Positions 52,504 to 61,370 are shown, counted from the stretch's first letter. The stretch is DNA of 64,000 bases from Streptacidiphilus jeojiense (GCF_000719095.1 NZ_JOEH01000019.1:124001-188000), one strand, 5' to 3'. Numbers and translations: made by a program. Notes: a model not told the origin generated them from the sequence alone.

Positions 52504-52692
52504 ATGAACGGAGGGAACTGTCCAGATATCTTCGAACTGTCGGACGGCCGATTCGCTGTCATCGGCACGGAGATGACCGCAGAGCTTGACAGCTTGCTAC
52601 CCCAGGACGCCTCACGTGCCGACTACGAGAAGATCGTCGTCATCAGTCGGGACACCCTTCTGCGCGCAAAGGCGGATATTCCCGATATGTAA
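52504..52692 (+). CDS. Small acidic protein found with DUF6082 genes
   Basis: 62 residues from the chosen ATG (MNGGNCPDIFELSDGRFAVI...). It is acidic, with a beta-rich start and the conserved segment CPDIFELSDGRFAVIGTEMT then ISRDTLLRAKADIP. Many streptomycetes encode a near copy next to DUF6082 or helix-turn-helix genes. An in-frame GTG at 52390 would add 38 Pro/Arg-rich residues without family likeness, but it coincides with the likely transcription start. Function unknown. Confidence 0.7.
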   Translation: MNGGNCPDIFELSDGRFAVIGTEMTAELDSLLPQDASRADYEKIVVISRDTLLRAKADIPDM

Positions 52693-52695
52693 GCC

Positions 52696-54207
52696 CTAAC
52701 CCCGCAGGGGGTTCGGCAGGGGGGTGTAGGTGGAGTCGCCCCCGTCTGCGTCGGTCCAGCGTAGGAGCAGGTTGGTTTTGGCCGGGACGGACGGGGCGGC
52801 GAGCAGGGTGCGGACTTCGGGGTGGTCGGTGAAGCGTTGGAAGACCTCGCGGGCCTGCGGCCACAGCTCGTCGGCGACCGCAGGGCACTGCTCCGCCACC
52901 GCTCCGGCGATCTCCAGCAGATGGTTCGTCACCAGGCAGTAGACCAGCCGCTCCCAGCCGTACCCCCCGTCCACGCCGGGTGTGGGGACGTCAGTCCCCA
53001 TGCTCGCCAGCAGTTCGGCATGCCGCTCCCGCAGCAGCTTCACCCCCTCGTGGTCCCGGAAGACCGCACGGCTCGGCATCCCGTCCGCGTCCATCGCCAC
53101 CAGCACGTTCTGCAGATGGCACTCCAGCACCACCCCGTGCTGGAAGAACGCGTGCAGCACCGGCGGGACCACCCGCTCCACGTACCGCCGCCACCACTCG
53201 ACAGCCCGAGGCATCGCCGCGGGCAGCGGACTGCCGTCGAACCCCTCGCTGAGCCCCGCCGACAGCAGCGGCCGCGCCCCCGCGCCGAACCCCTCCCGGA
53301 CCAGTACCGCGTAGGCCTCGTAAGCGTCCTCGCCGCCGACCCCCGCGGTGCGGTACCCGCTGTCGGCCAGCATGGACGCCCCGGCCGGGGCGTCGGCGAA
53401 GGCCTTGGCGACCGCCTCGTCCACCGCTACCAGCCAGCGCAGATCGCGCAGCCACAGCCGGCGGATGTCATTGGTGATCCGCACGTCCAGGCTGAACTTC
53501 AGTGACAGGTCGGCCTCCGGCAGATACACCGTGCGCACCGACGAAGTCGCCCAGGCTCGCTCCGCGGTCACGCCGAGGTCGATCAACCGGCCGTCTCCCA
53601 CAGCCATGTGATCACCGATCAGCCGCAGTTGCCAGGGGTGGGCCGGCAGCACCCGGTACCCCTTCGGTGCCCGGTCGCCCCAGAGCACGTCCAGGACGCC
53701 GGTGTCGCCCTCGCCCGCCAGCAGGTCCTCGCGCACCCCGAGCAGCCTCAGCGGGAACTCCGCACAGGCCTCCGGCGCATACGGCAGCCAGGCCTCCGGC
53801 GGCCCACCGCCCCGGGTCTTGGCCGCCGGGTGGTAGCGGTGTCCGGCGACCAGCGCCTGCTCGGAGCGCAGATACAGGTCGTCGGCGGGCCGCGCCACCG
53901 CGCGGGCGGCCAGCAGCGCGGCCACCACCTCCCTGCTGTCGCGGATCTCCGCGCCGAGCGCGGTGTTCCGTACCCCGGTCCGCGCCTCCAGTTCCCGCTC
54001 GGCCACCGCGATCAGACCGGCGAGGTCCAGCGGCTGCCAGCCCTCCGGGGTCCGCAGTTCGGGGTCGGAGGGCCACCGGCCGGGTGCGACCCGCATCACC
54101 GCGCCGCTCGCCGGCAGCAGCAGCGCCCCGCCGTCGACACTCCGGGCCAACTCCCTGACCAGGCAGTTCAACAACCCGGTCCGGGCCACCAGATCAGCCG
54201 TCCCCAT
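52696..54207 (-). CDS. NIS siderophore synthetase (IucA/IucC family), first
   Basis: 503 residues. ATP-dependent ligase that joins a carboxylate such as citrate or succinate to an amine or alcohol in siderophore assembly. Motifs: GHRYHPAAK (122-130) for ATP, HPWQ (190-193), KFSLDVRITNDIRR (237-250), ECHLQNVLV (362-370) and FRDHEG. The ATG has AAGGGG seven bases upstream. The divergent second synthetase gene starts only 57 bp away, so they share a control region. The exact class (A, B or C) and product are not decided by sequence. Confidence 0.9.
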   Translation of the reverse strand: MGTADLVARTGLLNCLVRELARSVDGGALLLPASGAVMRVAPGRWPSDPELRTPEGWQPLDLAGLIAVAERELEARTGVRNTALGAEIRDSREVVAALLAARAVARPADDLYLRSEQALVAGHRYHPAAKTRGGGPPEAWLPYAPEACAEFPLRLLGVREDLLAGEGDTGVLDVLWGDRAPKGYRVLPAHPWQLRLIGDHMAVGDGRLIDLGVTAERAWATSSVRTVYLPEADLSLKFSLDVRITNDIRRLWLRDLRWLVAVDEAVAKAFADAPAGASMLADSGYRTAGVGGEDAYEAYAVLVREGFGAGARPLLSAGLSEGFDGSPLPAAMPRAVEWWRRYVERVVPPVLHAFFQHGVVLECHLQNVLVAMDADGMPSRAVFRDHEGVKLLRERHAELLASMGTDVPTPGVDGGYGWERLVYCLVTNHLLEIAGAVAEQCPAVADELWPQAREVFQRFTDHPEVRTLLAAPSVPAKTNLLLRWTDADGGDSTYTPLPNPLRG

Positions 54208-54264
54208 ACGTTCACCCCTTCAAGAGCTGCGCCCCCGTCCTGAGCTGGGGTATGACCTAGTCTC

Positions 54265-55809
54265 ATGCATTCCGAACCAGGTTCGTTGGAAACCTCCTTC
54301 GCCGCCGAGCTGCGCGCGGTCCGCCCCGGGCTCGTCGCACCGTACCGGGAGGCGCTGCCCGGTGCGCGGGCCGCGGTACTGGCGCGGTTGTGGCGCTCGC
54401 TGTGCTTCGAGGAACTGCCCGGCCTGGACCGGCGCCGGCTGCGCGGACCCGAGGTGCGGCCCTACGACAGCGGAGCGCCCAAGGACGAGCTGACGGTCTG
54501 GGCCGACGGCACGGAGTACTCCCGTCCGGCGGCACTGCTCGCGGCGCTGGGCGTCCCGGGCAGCGCCGGGCTGGTCGCCGAACTGGAGCACAGCACGGCC
54601 TCGCTCGCCCTGTCCCGGGCGGGCGCGGCCGCGTCCGGCCCCGTCGAACCGTCCGACCGCAGCGCCGGTGCGCTGCTGCTCGCCGCGGAGCAGAGCGTCG
54701 TCGACGGCCATCCGTACCACCCCTGCTGCCGCAGCCGACCGGGTCTCACCGTCGCCGACCAGCTGGCGTTCGCGCCCGAGCACCACCCCGTGGTCGGCCT
54801 GCGGCTGCTCGCGCTCCCCGCCGCGGACTGCACCGTCGTCGGGGACTGGCCGGACCGGCTGCGGGACGCCGGGGGGCGGCTGCTGCTGCCGGTCCACCCC
54901 TGGCAGGCCCGGGAACTGCTGCCGGGCCTCGGCCTGGAGGTCGAACCCGGCGCCGGGCTCCCGGCCCACCCGCTGCTGTCACTGCGGACCCTCGCCCCGG
55001 CGGACGGCGGCCCGCACATCAAGACCGCCCTGTCGCTGCGGATGACCTCGTCGGTCCGGGACATCTCCGGCGGCTCGGTGCTCGACAGCGCCCGGCTGTC
55101 CGCCCTGCTGGAGGACGTGACCGGACGCCTGGACGGACAGTTGGTGATCTCCCGCAACCTGGCCGCGGCGGGCGTCCTGGTCGACGGAGCGCTGAGCCCG
55201 GCCCTGGCCGCACTCCTGCGGGAGTCGCCCGAACTGGCGGCCGGGCCCGGCGAGCGGGTGGTGCCGCTGGCCGCGCTGACCCCACCGGCGCACCGGCCGG
55301 CGGACTGGCTGCGCTCGCTCGCCCGGCTGCTCTGGCCGCCGCTGCTGCGGCTGCTCTCCTGGGGGGTCGCCCTGGAGGCGCACGGGCAGAACCTGCTGGT
55401 GGTTCTGGACCCCGAGGACCGCCCACTGCGCCTGGTCTACCGGGACCTCGCGGACATCCGCCTCAGCCCGCGACGGCTGGCCGGCATCGGGGTGGGCACC
55501 GACGGCCTGGGGACCCGCATCCTGGACGACGATCCGCTGGCGCTGCGCCGCAAGCTCTACGGCTCCGTGCTCGGCGGCAGCCTCAGCGCCCTGGTGTCGG
55601 CCTTCGGCGGCGGCGACCGCAGCTCGGAGGCGGCGCTGTGGTCCGCGGTGGCCGAGGAGGCCGAGCGGGCTGCCGACGTCCTGTCCCCGGAGGACCGGCG
55701 CGCGCTCCTGGAGCAGCCGCTCCAGGTGAAGGCCCTCTGCCGGATGCGCCTGACCTGCGGCCCCACCGGCGACCAGTGGACCGCACTGCCCAACCCCCTG
55801 GTGGTATGA
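54265..55809 (+). CDS. NIS siderophore synthetase (IucA/IucC family), second
   Basis: 514 residues, same family but divergent. GHPYHPCCR (148-156) replaces the usual lysine of the GHxxHPxxK motif by arginine. HPWQ (211-214), KTALSLRMTSSVRDI (253-267) and EAHGQNLLV (371-379) are kept; YRDLADI stands where the first enzyme has FRDHEG. The start ATG has no ribosome site, but TATGAC lies eight bases upstream, which could mean a leaderless transcript. A two-synthetase pathway would join two carboxylate-amine bonds. No aminotransferase, decarboxylase or hydroxylase gene is adjacent. Confidence 0.88.
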   Translation: MHSEPGSLETSFAAELRAVRPGLVAPYREALPGARAAVLARLWRSLCFEELPGLDRRRLRGPEVRPYDSGAPKDELTVWADGTEYSRPAALLAALGVPGSAGLVAELEHSTASLALSRAGAAASGPVEPSDRSAGALLLAAEQSVVDGHPYHPCCRSRPGLTVADQLAFAPEHHPVVGLRLLALPAADCTVVGDWPDRLRDAGGRLLLPVHPWQARELLPGLGLEVEPGAGLPAHPLLSLRTLAPADGGPHIKTALSLRMTSSVRDISGGSVLDSARLSALLEDVTGRLDGQLVISRNLAAAGVLVDGALSPALAALLRESPELAAGPGERVVPLAALTPPAHRPADWLRSLARLLWPPLLRLLSWGVALEAHGQNLLVVLDPEDRPLRLVYRDLADIRLSPRRLAGIGVGTDGLGTRILDDDPLALRRKLYGSVLGGSLSALVSAFGGGDRSSEAALWSAVAEEAERAADVLSPEDRRALLEQPLQVKALCRMRLTCGPTGDQWTALPNPLVV

Positions 55810-55866
55810 CCGGCGGCAATCGGGCGGCAATCTGCGCCGTAAGAGTTCTTAAGGCGAGAATCCGAC

Positions 55867-55885
55867 GTTGGTAAGGCTACCCTTG
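55867..55885. promoter_or_regulatory. Iron-box-like site before the Suc_Fer gene
   Basis: GTTGGTAAGGCTACCCTTG matches about 14 of 19 positions of the IdeR/DmdR1 iron box (TTAGGTTAGGCTAACCTAA form), including GGT, AGGCTA and CCT. It lies 5 bp before the GTG start of the Suc_Fer gene and would block transcription when iron is plentiful. Confidence 0.55.
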
Positions 55886-55890
55886 CCAAT

Positions 55891-56847
55891 GTGAGCACCT
55901 GCACCTCCCTCTCCAGGGAACTGACTGAGCCCCTGAGCGGCACGGCCGCCATCGGGACCACCTGGCTGCTGCTCGAGCAGCCGGGTCCCTGGGGTGCGCG
56001 GGCGCTGACGGAAAGCCATCTGCCCCCCGGACTCGGGCAGGCGCTGGAGGCGCGGGCCGAGGGAACCGGACTGCGGATCGCGCTGATCCGCCGCCCCGGC
56101 CGGCACGCCGACGCCCCGCCGACGCCCTCCCGCCAGGTCTTCCTGGCACACACCCGTCCGGGCCACTCCTGGATCCGCTCCCTGGACATCGAGGACCCGG
56201 CCGAACTGCTCGCGCTGGACTTCGCCGCCCTCGCCGCGGGCGACCACGGCGGCATCGGCAGCGCCTACCAGGGCGAGCCGCTCGCCCTGGTGTGCACCAA
56301 CGGACGGCGGGACCGCTGCTGCGCCCTGCTCGGCCGTCCGCTCGCCGCCGAACTCGCAGCCGGCGGCCACGCCCAGGTCTGGGAGGTCACCCACCTCGGC
56401 GGCCACCGCTTCTCGCCCACCGTGCTGGTGCTGCCCTACGGGTACCTCTACGGCCGGATGTCCGCCCACCAGACGAAGGAGATCCTGGAGGCCACCAAGG
56501 ACGGCCGGATGGTGCCGGAGTGGTGCCGCGGCCGCTCCTTCTGGGACCGTCCCGGCCAGGCCGCCGAGCTGGCGGTCCGCGAGGCGATCGGCGAGGACGC
56601 AGCCGAAGCCCTGACGGTCGCTCAGCACCGGTTGGCCGAGGACCTCTGGTCCGTTTCGGTGGCCCATGCGAACGGCTGGCGCTGGCACGTCGAGGTCCGC
56701 CGGACCGAGGCCGGGCCCGCCCGCGCGGAGAGCTGCCTGGCGTTCCCGACCCGTCCCGACCGCTTCGAGGCGGTGCTCATCACCGCGATCCCCCAGTCGG
56801 TTCCCGGTCACGACCGATCCGAACCGGCCACCGGACCAGCCCGCTAG
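55891..56847 (+). CDS. Sucrase/ferredoxin-like protein (Suc_Fer family)
   Basis: 318 residues. Thioredoxin-fold protein that may bind a [2Fe-2S] cluster: CTNGRRDRCC (135-144) and HLGGHRFSPTVLVLPYGYLYGR form the family signature. Such proteins are often found in siderophore loci, where a ferric-siderophore reductase or electron-transfer role is likely. The GTG start has no ribosome site and lies beside the iron-box-like site; TACCCT at 55878-55883 could be a -10 element giving a leaderless message. A strong terminator follows. Linked to the second NIS synthetase by an 81-bp gap on the same strand. Confidence 0.85.
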   Translation: MSTCTSLSRELTEPLSGTAAIGTTWLLLEQPGPWGARALTESHLPPGLGQALEARAEGTGLRIALIRRPGRHADAPPTPSRQVFLAHTRPGHSWIRSLDIEDPAELLALDFAALAAGDHGGIGSAYQGEPLALVCTNGRRDRCCALLGRPLAAELAAGGHAQVWEVTHLGGHRFSPTVLVLPYGYLYGRMSAHQTKEILEATKDGRMVPEWCRGRSFWDRPGQAAELAVREAIGEDAAEALTVAQHRLAEDLWSVSVAHANGWRWHVEVRRTEAGPARAESCLAFPTRPDRFEAVLITAIPQSVPGHDRSEPATGPAR

Positions 56848-56865
56848 GGGCTACGCTGGAAAACG

Positions 56866-56904
56866 CCCCCGGGTGCGCCTCCCCCGTCGCACCCGGGGGT
56901 CTTG
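56866..56904 (+). terminator. Terminator after the Suc_Fer gene
   Basis: Perfect 12-bp stem CCCCCGGGTGCG/CGCACCCGGGGG with a 10-base loop, followed by TCTTG. Confidence 0.8.
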
Positions 56905-56956
56905 CTGTCCCCCGCGCGAGCCCCGTCCGGGCCCGTCGTCCCGGCGTCCGGACCGC

Positions 56957-58582
56957 TCAGACCGCGCCGGCGCCGGTCAGCGCCCGTACCTCCAGCTCCG
57001 CGTAGCCGTCCGGATCGGCGCTGCTGCCCGAGGTGACCGTGCCCAGCCAGCCGAAGAGGAATCCGCACGGGATCGAGACGATCCCGGGGTTCTGCAGCGG
57101 GAACCAGTGGAAGTCGACCCCGGGGAAGATCGCCGCCGGGCTGCCGGAGACCACCGGTGAGAAGACCACCAGCACCAGGGCCGGCACCAGCCCGCCGTAG
57201 ATGGCCCAGGTCGCGCCGCGGGTGGTGAAGCGCCGCCAGAAGAGGTTGAAGAGCAGCGCCGGGAGGTTGGCCGAGGCCGCCACCGCGAAGGCGATGCCGA
57301 CCAGGAAGGCCACGTTCAGCTTCTGCGCGAACAGACTCAGCACGATGGCCACCACACCGATCACCACCGCGGCGATCCTGGCCACGACCACCTCCTGGTG
57401 CTCCGTGGGCTGCTCCTCGTCCTGGTGCCGGAAGGCCCTGGCCCACAGGTCATGGGCGAAGGAGGCGGACGAGGCCAGGGTGAGGCCGGCCACCACGGCC
57501 AGGATGGTGGCGAAGGCCACCGCCGAGGTCAGCGCGAAGAGCACCGCGCCGCCGTTGCTGCCGCTCCCGCCGCCCAGCACCTCGGACAGCAGCGGCACCG
57601 CCGTGTTGCCCGCCTCGTTGGACGACCGGATCGTCGAGGCCCCGACCAGGGCCGAGGCGCCGAGGCCGAGCACGATGGTCATCAGGTAGAACGAGCCCAC
57701 CAGGCCGATCGCCCACATCGCCGAACGCCGCGCGGCCCGCGCCGTCGGAACGGTGTAGAACCTGGCCAGGATGTGCGGCAGACCGCCGGTGCCGAGCACC
57801 AGGGCGATGCCCAGGCTGACGAAGTCGAGCCGGTTGGTGGCGCTCCCGCCGTACTTCAGCCCGGGCGAGAGGTAGGCGTCGCCGAAGCCGCTGCCCGAGG
57901 CCGCCGACCTGGCCAGCGAGCCCAGGTCGCCGTGGAAGCGGACCACCACCAGCACGCAGAGCAGCAGCGTGCCCGAGAGCAGCAGCACGCACTTGACGAT
58001 CTGGATCCAGGTGGTCGCCTTCATCCCGCCGACCGTCACGTACACCACCATCAGCGCGCCGACCCCGACGATGGTCCAGCCCCTGGCCTGGCCCGAGTCC
58101 AGCCCCAGCAGCAGCGACACCAGGCTGCCGGCCCCCACCATCTGCGCCAGCAGGTAGAACAGCGTCACCACGATCGAGGAGATCCCGGACGCCGCACGCA
58201 CCGGCCGCTGCCGCATCCGCATCGCCAGCACGTCACCGATGGTGTAGCGGCCGCAGTTGCGGACCAGCTCGGCGACCAGCATCAGCACGACCAGCCAGGC
58301 CACCAGGAACCCGATGGTGTACAGCAGCCCGTCGTAGCCGTAGAGCGCGATCAGACCGGTGACGCCCAGGAACGAGGCGGCCGACATGTAGTCGCCGGAG
58401 ATGGCGAAACCGTTCTGCAGAGGACTGAAGTCGCGGCCCCCCGCGTAGAAGTCCTCGGCCGCCCGACTGCGCCGACCGGCCCAGGCGGTGATGCCCAGGG
58501 TGACCACGACGACACCGACGAACAGGCCGATGGCCAGCGTGTGGTGACTGCCCCCGGCGGTCGCCGCAGCGGCGGTGTCCAT
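56957..58582 (-). CDS. Cation/acetate-type solute symporter (SSS family, ActP-like)
   Basis: 541 residues with about 13 hydrophobic segments. Characteristic SSS stretches: AEDFYAGGRDFSPLQNGFAISGDYMSA..., GLIALYGYDGLLYTIGFLVAW, and GTGGLPHILARFYTVP. The ATG at 58582 has AGGAGGGGAG six bases upstream; an in-frame ATG at 58609 overlaps the DUF485 stop but lacks a site. Imports short monocarboxylates such as acetate with cations. The upstream DUF485 gene is its usual partner (as yjcH with actP in E. coli). Confidence 0.9.
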   Translation of the reverse strand: MDTAAAATAGGSHHTLAIGLFVGVVVVTLGITAWAGRRSRAAEDFYAGGRDFSPLQNGFAISGDYMSAASFLGVTGLIALYGYDGLLYTIGFLVAWLVVLMLVAELVRNCGRYTIGDVLAMRMRQRPVRAASGISSIVVTLFYLLAQMVGAGSLVSLLLGLDSGQARGWTIVGVGALMVVYVTVGGMKATTWIQIVKCVLLLSGTLLLCVLVVVRFHGDLGSLARSAASGSGFGDAYLSPGLKYGGSATNRLDFVSLGIALVLGTGGLPHILARFYTVPTARAARRSAMWAIGLVGSFYLMTIVLGLGASALVGASTIRSSNEAGNTAVPLLSEVLGGGSGSNGGAVLFALTSAVAFATILAVVAGLTLASSASFAHDLWARAFRHQDEEQPTEHQEVVVARIAAVVIGVVAIVLSLFAQKLNVAFLVGIAFAVAASANLPALLFNLFWRRFTTRGATWAIYGGLVPALVLVVFSPVVSGSPAAIFPGVDFHWFPLQNPGIVSIPCGFLFGWLGTVTSGSSADPDGYAELEVRALTGAGAV

Positions 58583-58605
58583 GGACTGCTCCCCTCCTGA
58601 GGACC

Positions 58606-59304
58606 TCATCGGAGCCGGTCCTGGGTCTCCCAGCGCAGGCCGAGCGCCAATCGGTCCCGCCGGTCGCGGGCGTGCCGGGCATAGAGCCAGGTGATCAGGA
58701 AGGTCGAAGCGAACTGCAGCAGTCCGAGCGCCCAGGCGACCGTGAACGGGCCTGCGATCTGACGGTCCATCACTCCGGGCAGGGTCACCGCGGCGACGAT
58801 GTAGACCAGGTACCAGGCCAGGAAGGCCGCACAGGCCGGGAACACGAAGCGGCGGTACTCACGGCGGACCTCCCGGAACTCCTCGCCCGCCTGGACGTGC
58901 CGGTAGACCTCGGCAGCCCGGGGCGCGGGTTCAGCCACCCCCTCAGCCACCCCCCTGGCCACCTCCGTGTCGACCGGGGCCGCCGGCCCCGCCACGCCCG
59001 GCTCGGGGGCCGTCCGCGCAACCCGCTCCGGGCCCGCCCGCCCGGGCCCGGGCTGCCCCGGTACCACCTCGGCCTGCTGGGGCTCGGCCTCCTGTGTCTG
59101 GCCCTGCTCCGGCTGGGCCTGCTGCGGCTGGGCCTGCTGCGGCTGGACTGCCTCCGTCCGGGCCGCCACGGCCCGGGGCCGCGACGCCGGCGCCGCCCAC
59201 CAGTCGAAACCGGCGGCACCGCCCCGCCGACCGTCCTGGTCTCCAGCCGGCGCCTCGGCGGCCTGCGCCTCCGGCGGCGTTTCCGGTTCCCGGTGTCTCA
59301 ACAA
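58606..59304 (-). CDS. DUF485 membrane protein with a repeat-rich leader
   Basis: 232 residues from a TTG start with GGGAG five bases upstream. Residues 1-130 are Pro/Gln/Ala-rich and contain QPQQA repeats from a 15-bp DNA unit. The conserved DUF485 domain follows (about 145-232): FREVRREYRRFVFPACAAF, two membrane helices, and FASTFLITWLYARHARDRRD. DUF485 proteins accompany acetate-type symporters. The usual family length is about 100 residues, so the leader is unusual and a later start cannot be excluded. The symporter gene begins 24 bp after its stop. Confidence 0.8.
   Translation of the reverse strand: MLRHREPETPPEAQAAEAPAGDQDGRRGGAAGFDWWAAPASRPRAVAARTEAVQPQQAQPQQAQPEQGQTQEAEPQQAEVVPGQPGPGRAGPERVARTAPEPGVAGPAAPVDTEVARGVAEGVAEPAPRAAEVYRHVQAGEEFREVRREYRRFVFPACAAFLAWYLVYIVAAVTLPGVMDRQIAGPFTVAWALGLLQFASTFLITWLYARHARDRRDRLALGLRWETQDRLR
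59071..59145. repeat. 15-bp tandem repeat in the DUF485 gene
   Basis: Five units of about GGCCTGCTGCGGCTG run from 59071 to 59145; 59116-59130 and 59131-59145 are identical and the others diverged. They encode the QPQQA-type repeats on the minus strand. Confidence 0.85.
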
Positions 59305-59430
59305 CTGTGCTCCCGCGTCGATGGAGTGACGGGTCCCCCGGATTCCCCTCCCGTCTCCCCCAGCATGCTGAGCGCCGGGCGCCGCCGTGGTCCGGTGTGC
59401 GGACGTTCACCCCATCAGGTGATGCGACCG

Positions 59431-60159
59431 CTAACCGTGCGAGAGACCGTGCCGGTAGGCGTAACCGACCGCCTGGGCCCGGTCCCTGACCCCGGTCTTG
59501 GCGAAGAGGTTGTTGATATGGGTCTTGACGGTGGCCATGCTGACGAACAGTCGGGCGGCGATCTCGGCGTTGGAGAGCCCGTCGGCGATCAGGCCCAGCA
59601 CCTCCGCCTCACGCGCGGTCAGCCCGTCCGGCAGCGTCGGCGCGACGGCGGCAGGGAGCGCCGGAGCCGGATCCGCAGCAGCCGCGCCGGACGGGGCGGG
59701 CGAGGCGGACGGAGCGGACGGAGCGGACGGAGCCGCGAAGCGCTCCAGCAGCCGACGCTGGATCTGCGGCGAGAGCCCGGCCGCTCCGGCCCGTACGTCG
59801 TTGATCGCCCGGGCGATCTCCTCGGCCCCGGCGTCCTTGGTCAGATAGCCGCGGGCGCCCGCCTGCAGGGCCGGGAACAGCGAGTCGTCGTCCGCGTAGG
59901 TGGTCAGCACGACCACCTCGGTGGCGGGATGCGCGGCCCGGATCCGGCGGGTCGCCTCCACCCCGTCGCACCGGGGCATCCGCAGGTCCATCAGCACCAC
60001 GTCGGGCAGTTGCGCGGCGGCCAGCGCCACCGCCTCCTCGCCGTCACCTGCCGCTCCCACCACCTCGATCCCGGGGAGCAGCCCGAGCAGCATCACGATC
60101 CCCTCGCGCACGACCTTCTGATCGTCCGCCACCAGTACCCGCACCACAGCGTCGCTCAT
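59431..60159 (-). CDS. NarL/LuxR-type response regulator
   Basis: 242 residues. Receiver domain with ADDQ at 11-14, phospho-acceptor D58 in VVLMDLRMPRCDG and the KD lysine in GYLTKDAGAEE. A 35-residue Ala/Pro/Ser linker (APSAPSAPSASPAPSG region) is longer than usual. The LuxR helix-turn-helix is LTAREAEVLGLIADGLSNAEIA, interrupted here only for length, then TVKTHINNLFAKTGVRDR. It pairs with the histidine kinase encoded 9 bp upstream. Targets unknown; the DUF485-symporter genes downstream are candidates. Confidence 0.9.
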   Translation of the reverse strand: MSDAVVRVLVADDQKVVREGIVMLLGLLPGIEVVGAAGDGEEAVALAAAQLPDVVLMDLRMPRCDGVEATRRIRAAHPATEVVVLTTYADDDSLFPALQAGARGYLTKDAGAEEIARAINDVRAGAAGLSPQIQRRLLERFAAPSAPSAPSASPAPSGAAAADPAPALPAAVAPTLPDGLTAREAEVLGLIADGLSNAEIAARLFVSMATVKTHINNLFAKTGVRDRAQAVGYAYRHGLSHG

Positions 60160-60168
60160 CGCTCCACC

Positions 60169-61359
60169 CTAGGCGGCGGGCACCCTCAGCAGGACCTTGA
60201 ACCCCTCGCCGTCCGGTCCGGCCTGCAGGGATCCGCCGAGCAGTTCGGCCCGCTCGCGCATCCCCAGCAGCCCCAGCCCGCTTCCGCTGCGGGTCAGTTC
60301 GGCGCCGTCCGGGCCGTCCTCCCGGCGGGCCGCCGCCCCGTTCCGCACCTCCAGCTCGACACTGCCCTTCAGGTACGACAGCCGGATCGCGCAGGGAGCC
60401 CCCGGAGCGTGCTTGCGGATGTTGGTGAGCGCCTCCTGCGCGGTGCGCCGCACCGCCACACCGGCCTCGGCGCCGAGCGGACGGGCCAGTCCCTCGATCT
60501 CCACGGTCGCCCCGTCGGCCTCCGCCAGCGTCTTCAGGAACTCCGACACCGGCGCGAACTCACCGCGCAGCGCCGACAGCGCCTGCTTGGTCTCGGCCAG
60601 CCCGTCCTGCGCCATCCGCCGCGCGGCGACGATCCGTTCGCGCAGCTGCGCCCGGTCGGCGCCGGCGTCCAGCATCACCCGGGCCGCCTCCAGGTGGACC
60701 AGCTGCGCCGACAGGCTGTGCGCCAGCACGTCGTGGATCTCCCTGGCGATCCTGGCCCGCTCGGCCAGTGCCGCCGACTCCGCCTCGGCGACCCGCGCCG
60801 CCCGCTCCTGCGCCAGCAGCCGCTGGGTGTTGGCCCTGGCCTCCCAGTCCATCCTGGTGACGTAGCCGAGCACGCCCAGACCGGTGATGACGGCGGCATT
60901 GCCGTAGCCCTGCACCGAGGCGGACGCCAGCAGCAGGAACAGCAGGGTGCCCAGGGACACCGCCGGGACCGCCACGATCAGCGGGAGCCGCTGCAGCGAA
61001 CCGAGGGCGATCACGCACATCAGCAGGACGCCGAGGGCCTCGCCCCCGTTGGTCACCGCGAACAGTGCCTGGACGAAGACCACCGCCACCCAGAGCAGTG
61101 CCGGGGTCAGCCGCTGCTCCCGGCTGCGGCGCAGGAAGCGCCAGAAGGCCAGCACCCCCACGGCGGCGATCGCGGCCACCGCCCAGGTGTGCGCCGCGTC
61201 GCGGTGCTCCTGGGCGAAGGTCACCCACAGCACCGCGCCGAGCCCCACGCACCGGCCCCCGTAGGCGAACCAGAGCCGGGCACGGGTCCGGCCCTCCCGG
61301 TCGACCGCCTCCCGGGAGGGCCATTCGGTCCAGTTGTCCACGCCGTGTCCGTCCGTCAT
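60169..61359 (-). CDS. Sensor histidine kinase (HisKA_3 / NarX-like)
   Basis: 396 residues. About five hydrophobic segments (32-50, 57-74, 86-103, 107-140 and 152-168) form the sensor part. The dimerisation and phospho-acceptor box ARIAREIHDVLAHSLSAQL has H209. The ATPase domain has QEALTNIRKHAPG and GSGLGLLGMRERAELLGG. No extracellular loop is large, so the signal may be sensed within the membrane. The start ATG has only a weak ribosome site; the DUF1453 gene ends 11 bp upstream. Together they form DUF1453-kinase-regulator. Confidence 0.87.
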   Translation of the reverse strand: MTDGHGVDNWTEWPSREAVDREGRTRARLWFAYGGRCVGLGAVLWVTFAQEHRDAAHTWAVAAIAAVGVLAFWRFLRRSREQRLTPALLWVAVVFVQALFAVTNGGEALGVLLMCVIALGSLQRLPLIVAVPAVSLGTLLFLLLASASVQGYGNAAVITGLGVLGYVTRMDWEARANTQRLLAQERAARVAEAESAALAERARIAREIHDVLAHSLSAQLVHLEAARVMLDAGADRAQLRERIVAARRMAQDGLAETKQALSALRGEFAPVSEFLKTLAEADGATVEIEGLARPLGAEAGVAVRRTAQEALTNIRKHAPGAPCAIRLSYLKGSVELEVRNGAAARREDGPDGAELTRSGSGLGLLGMRERAELLGGSLQAGPDGEGFKVLLRVPAA

Positions 61360-61370
61360 CCGTCGGGCCG

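Noticed and set aside
54208..54264. Iron box in the divergent NIS promoter
   Set aside because: Only a half-site-like TAGGTC on the minus strand is visible; it does not reach a convincing match.
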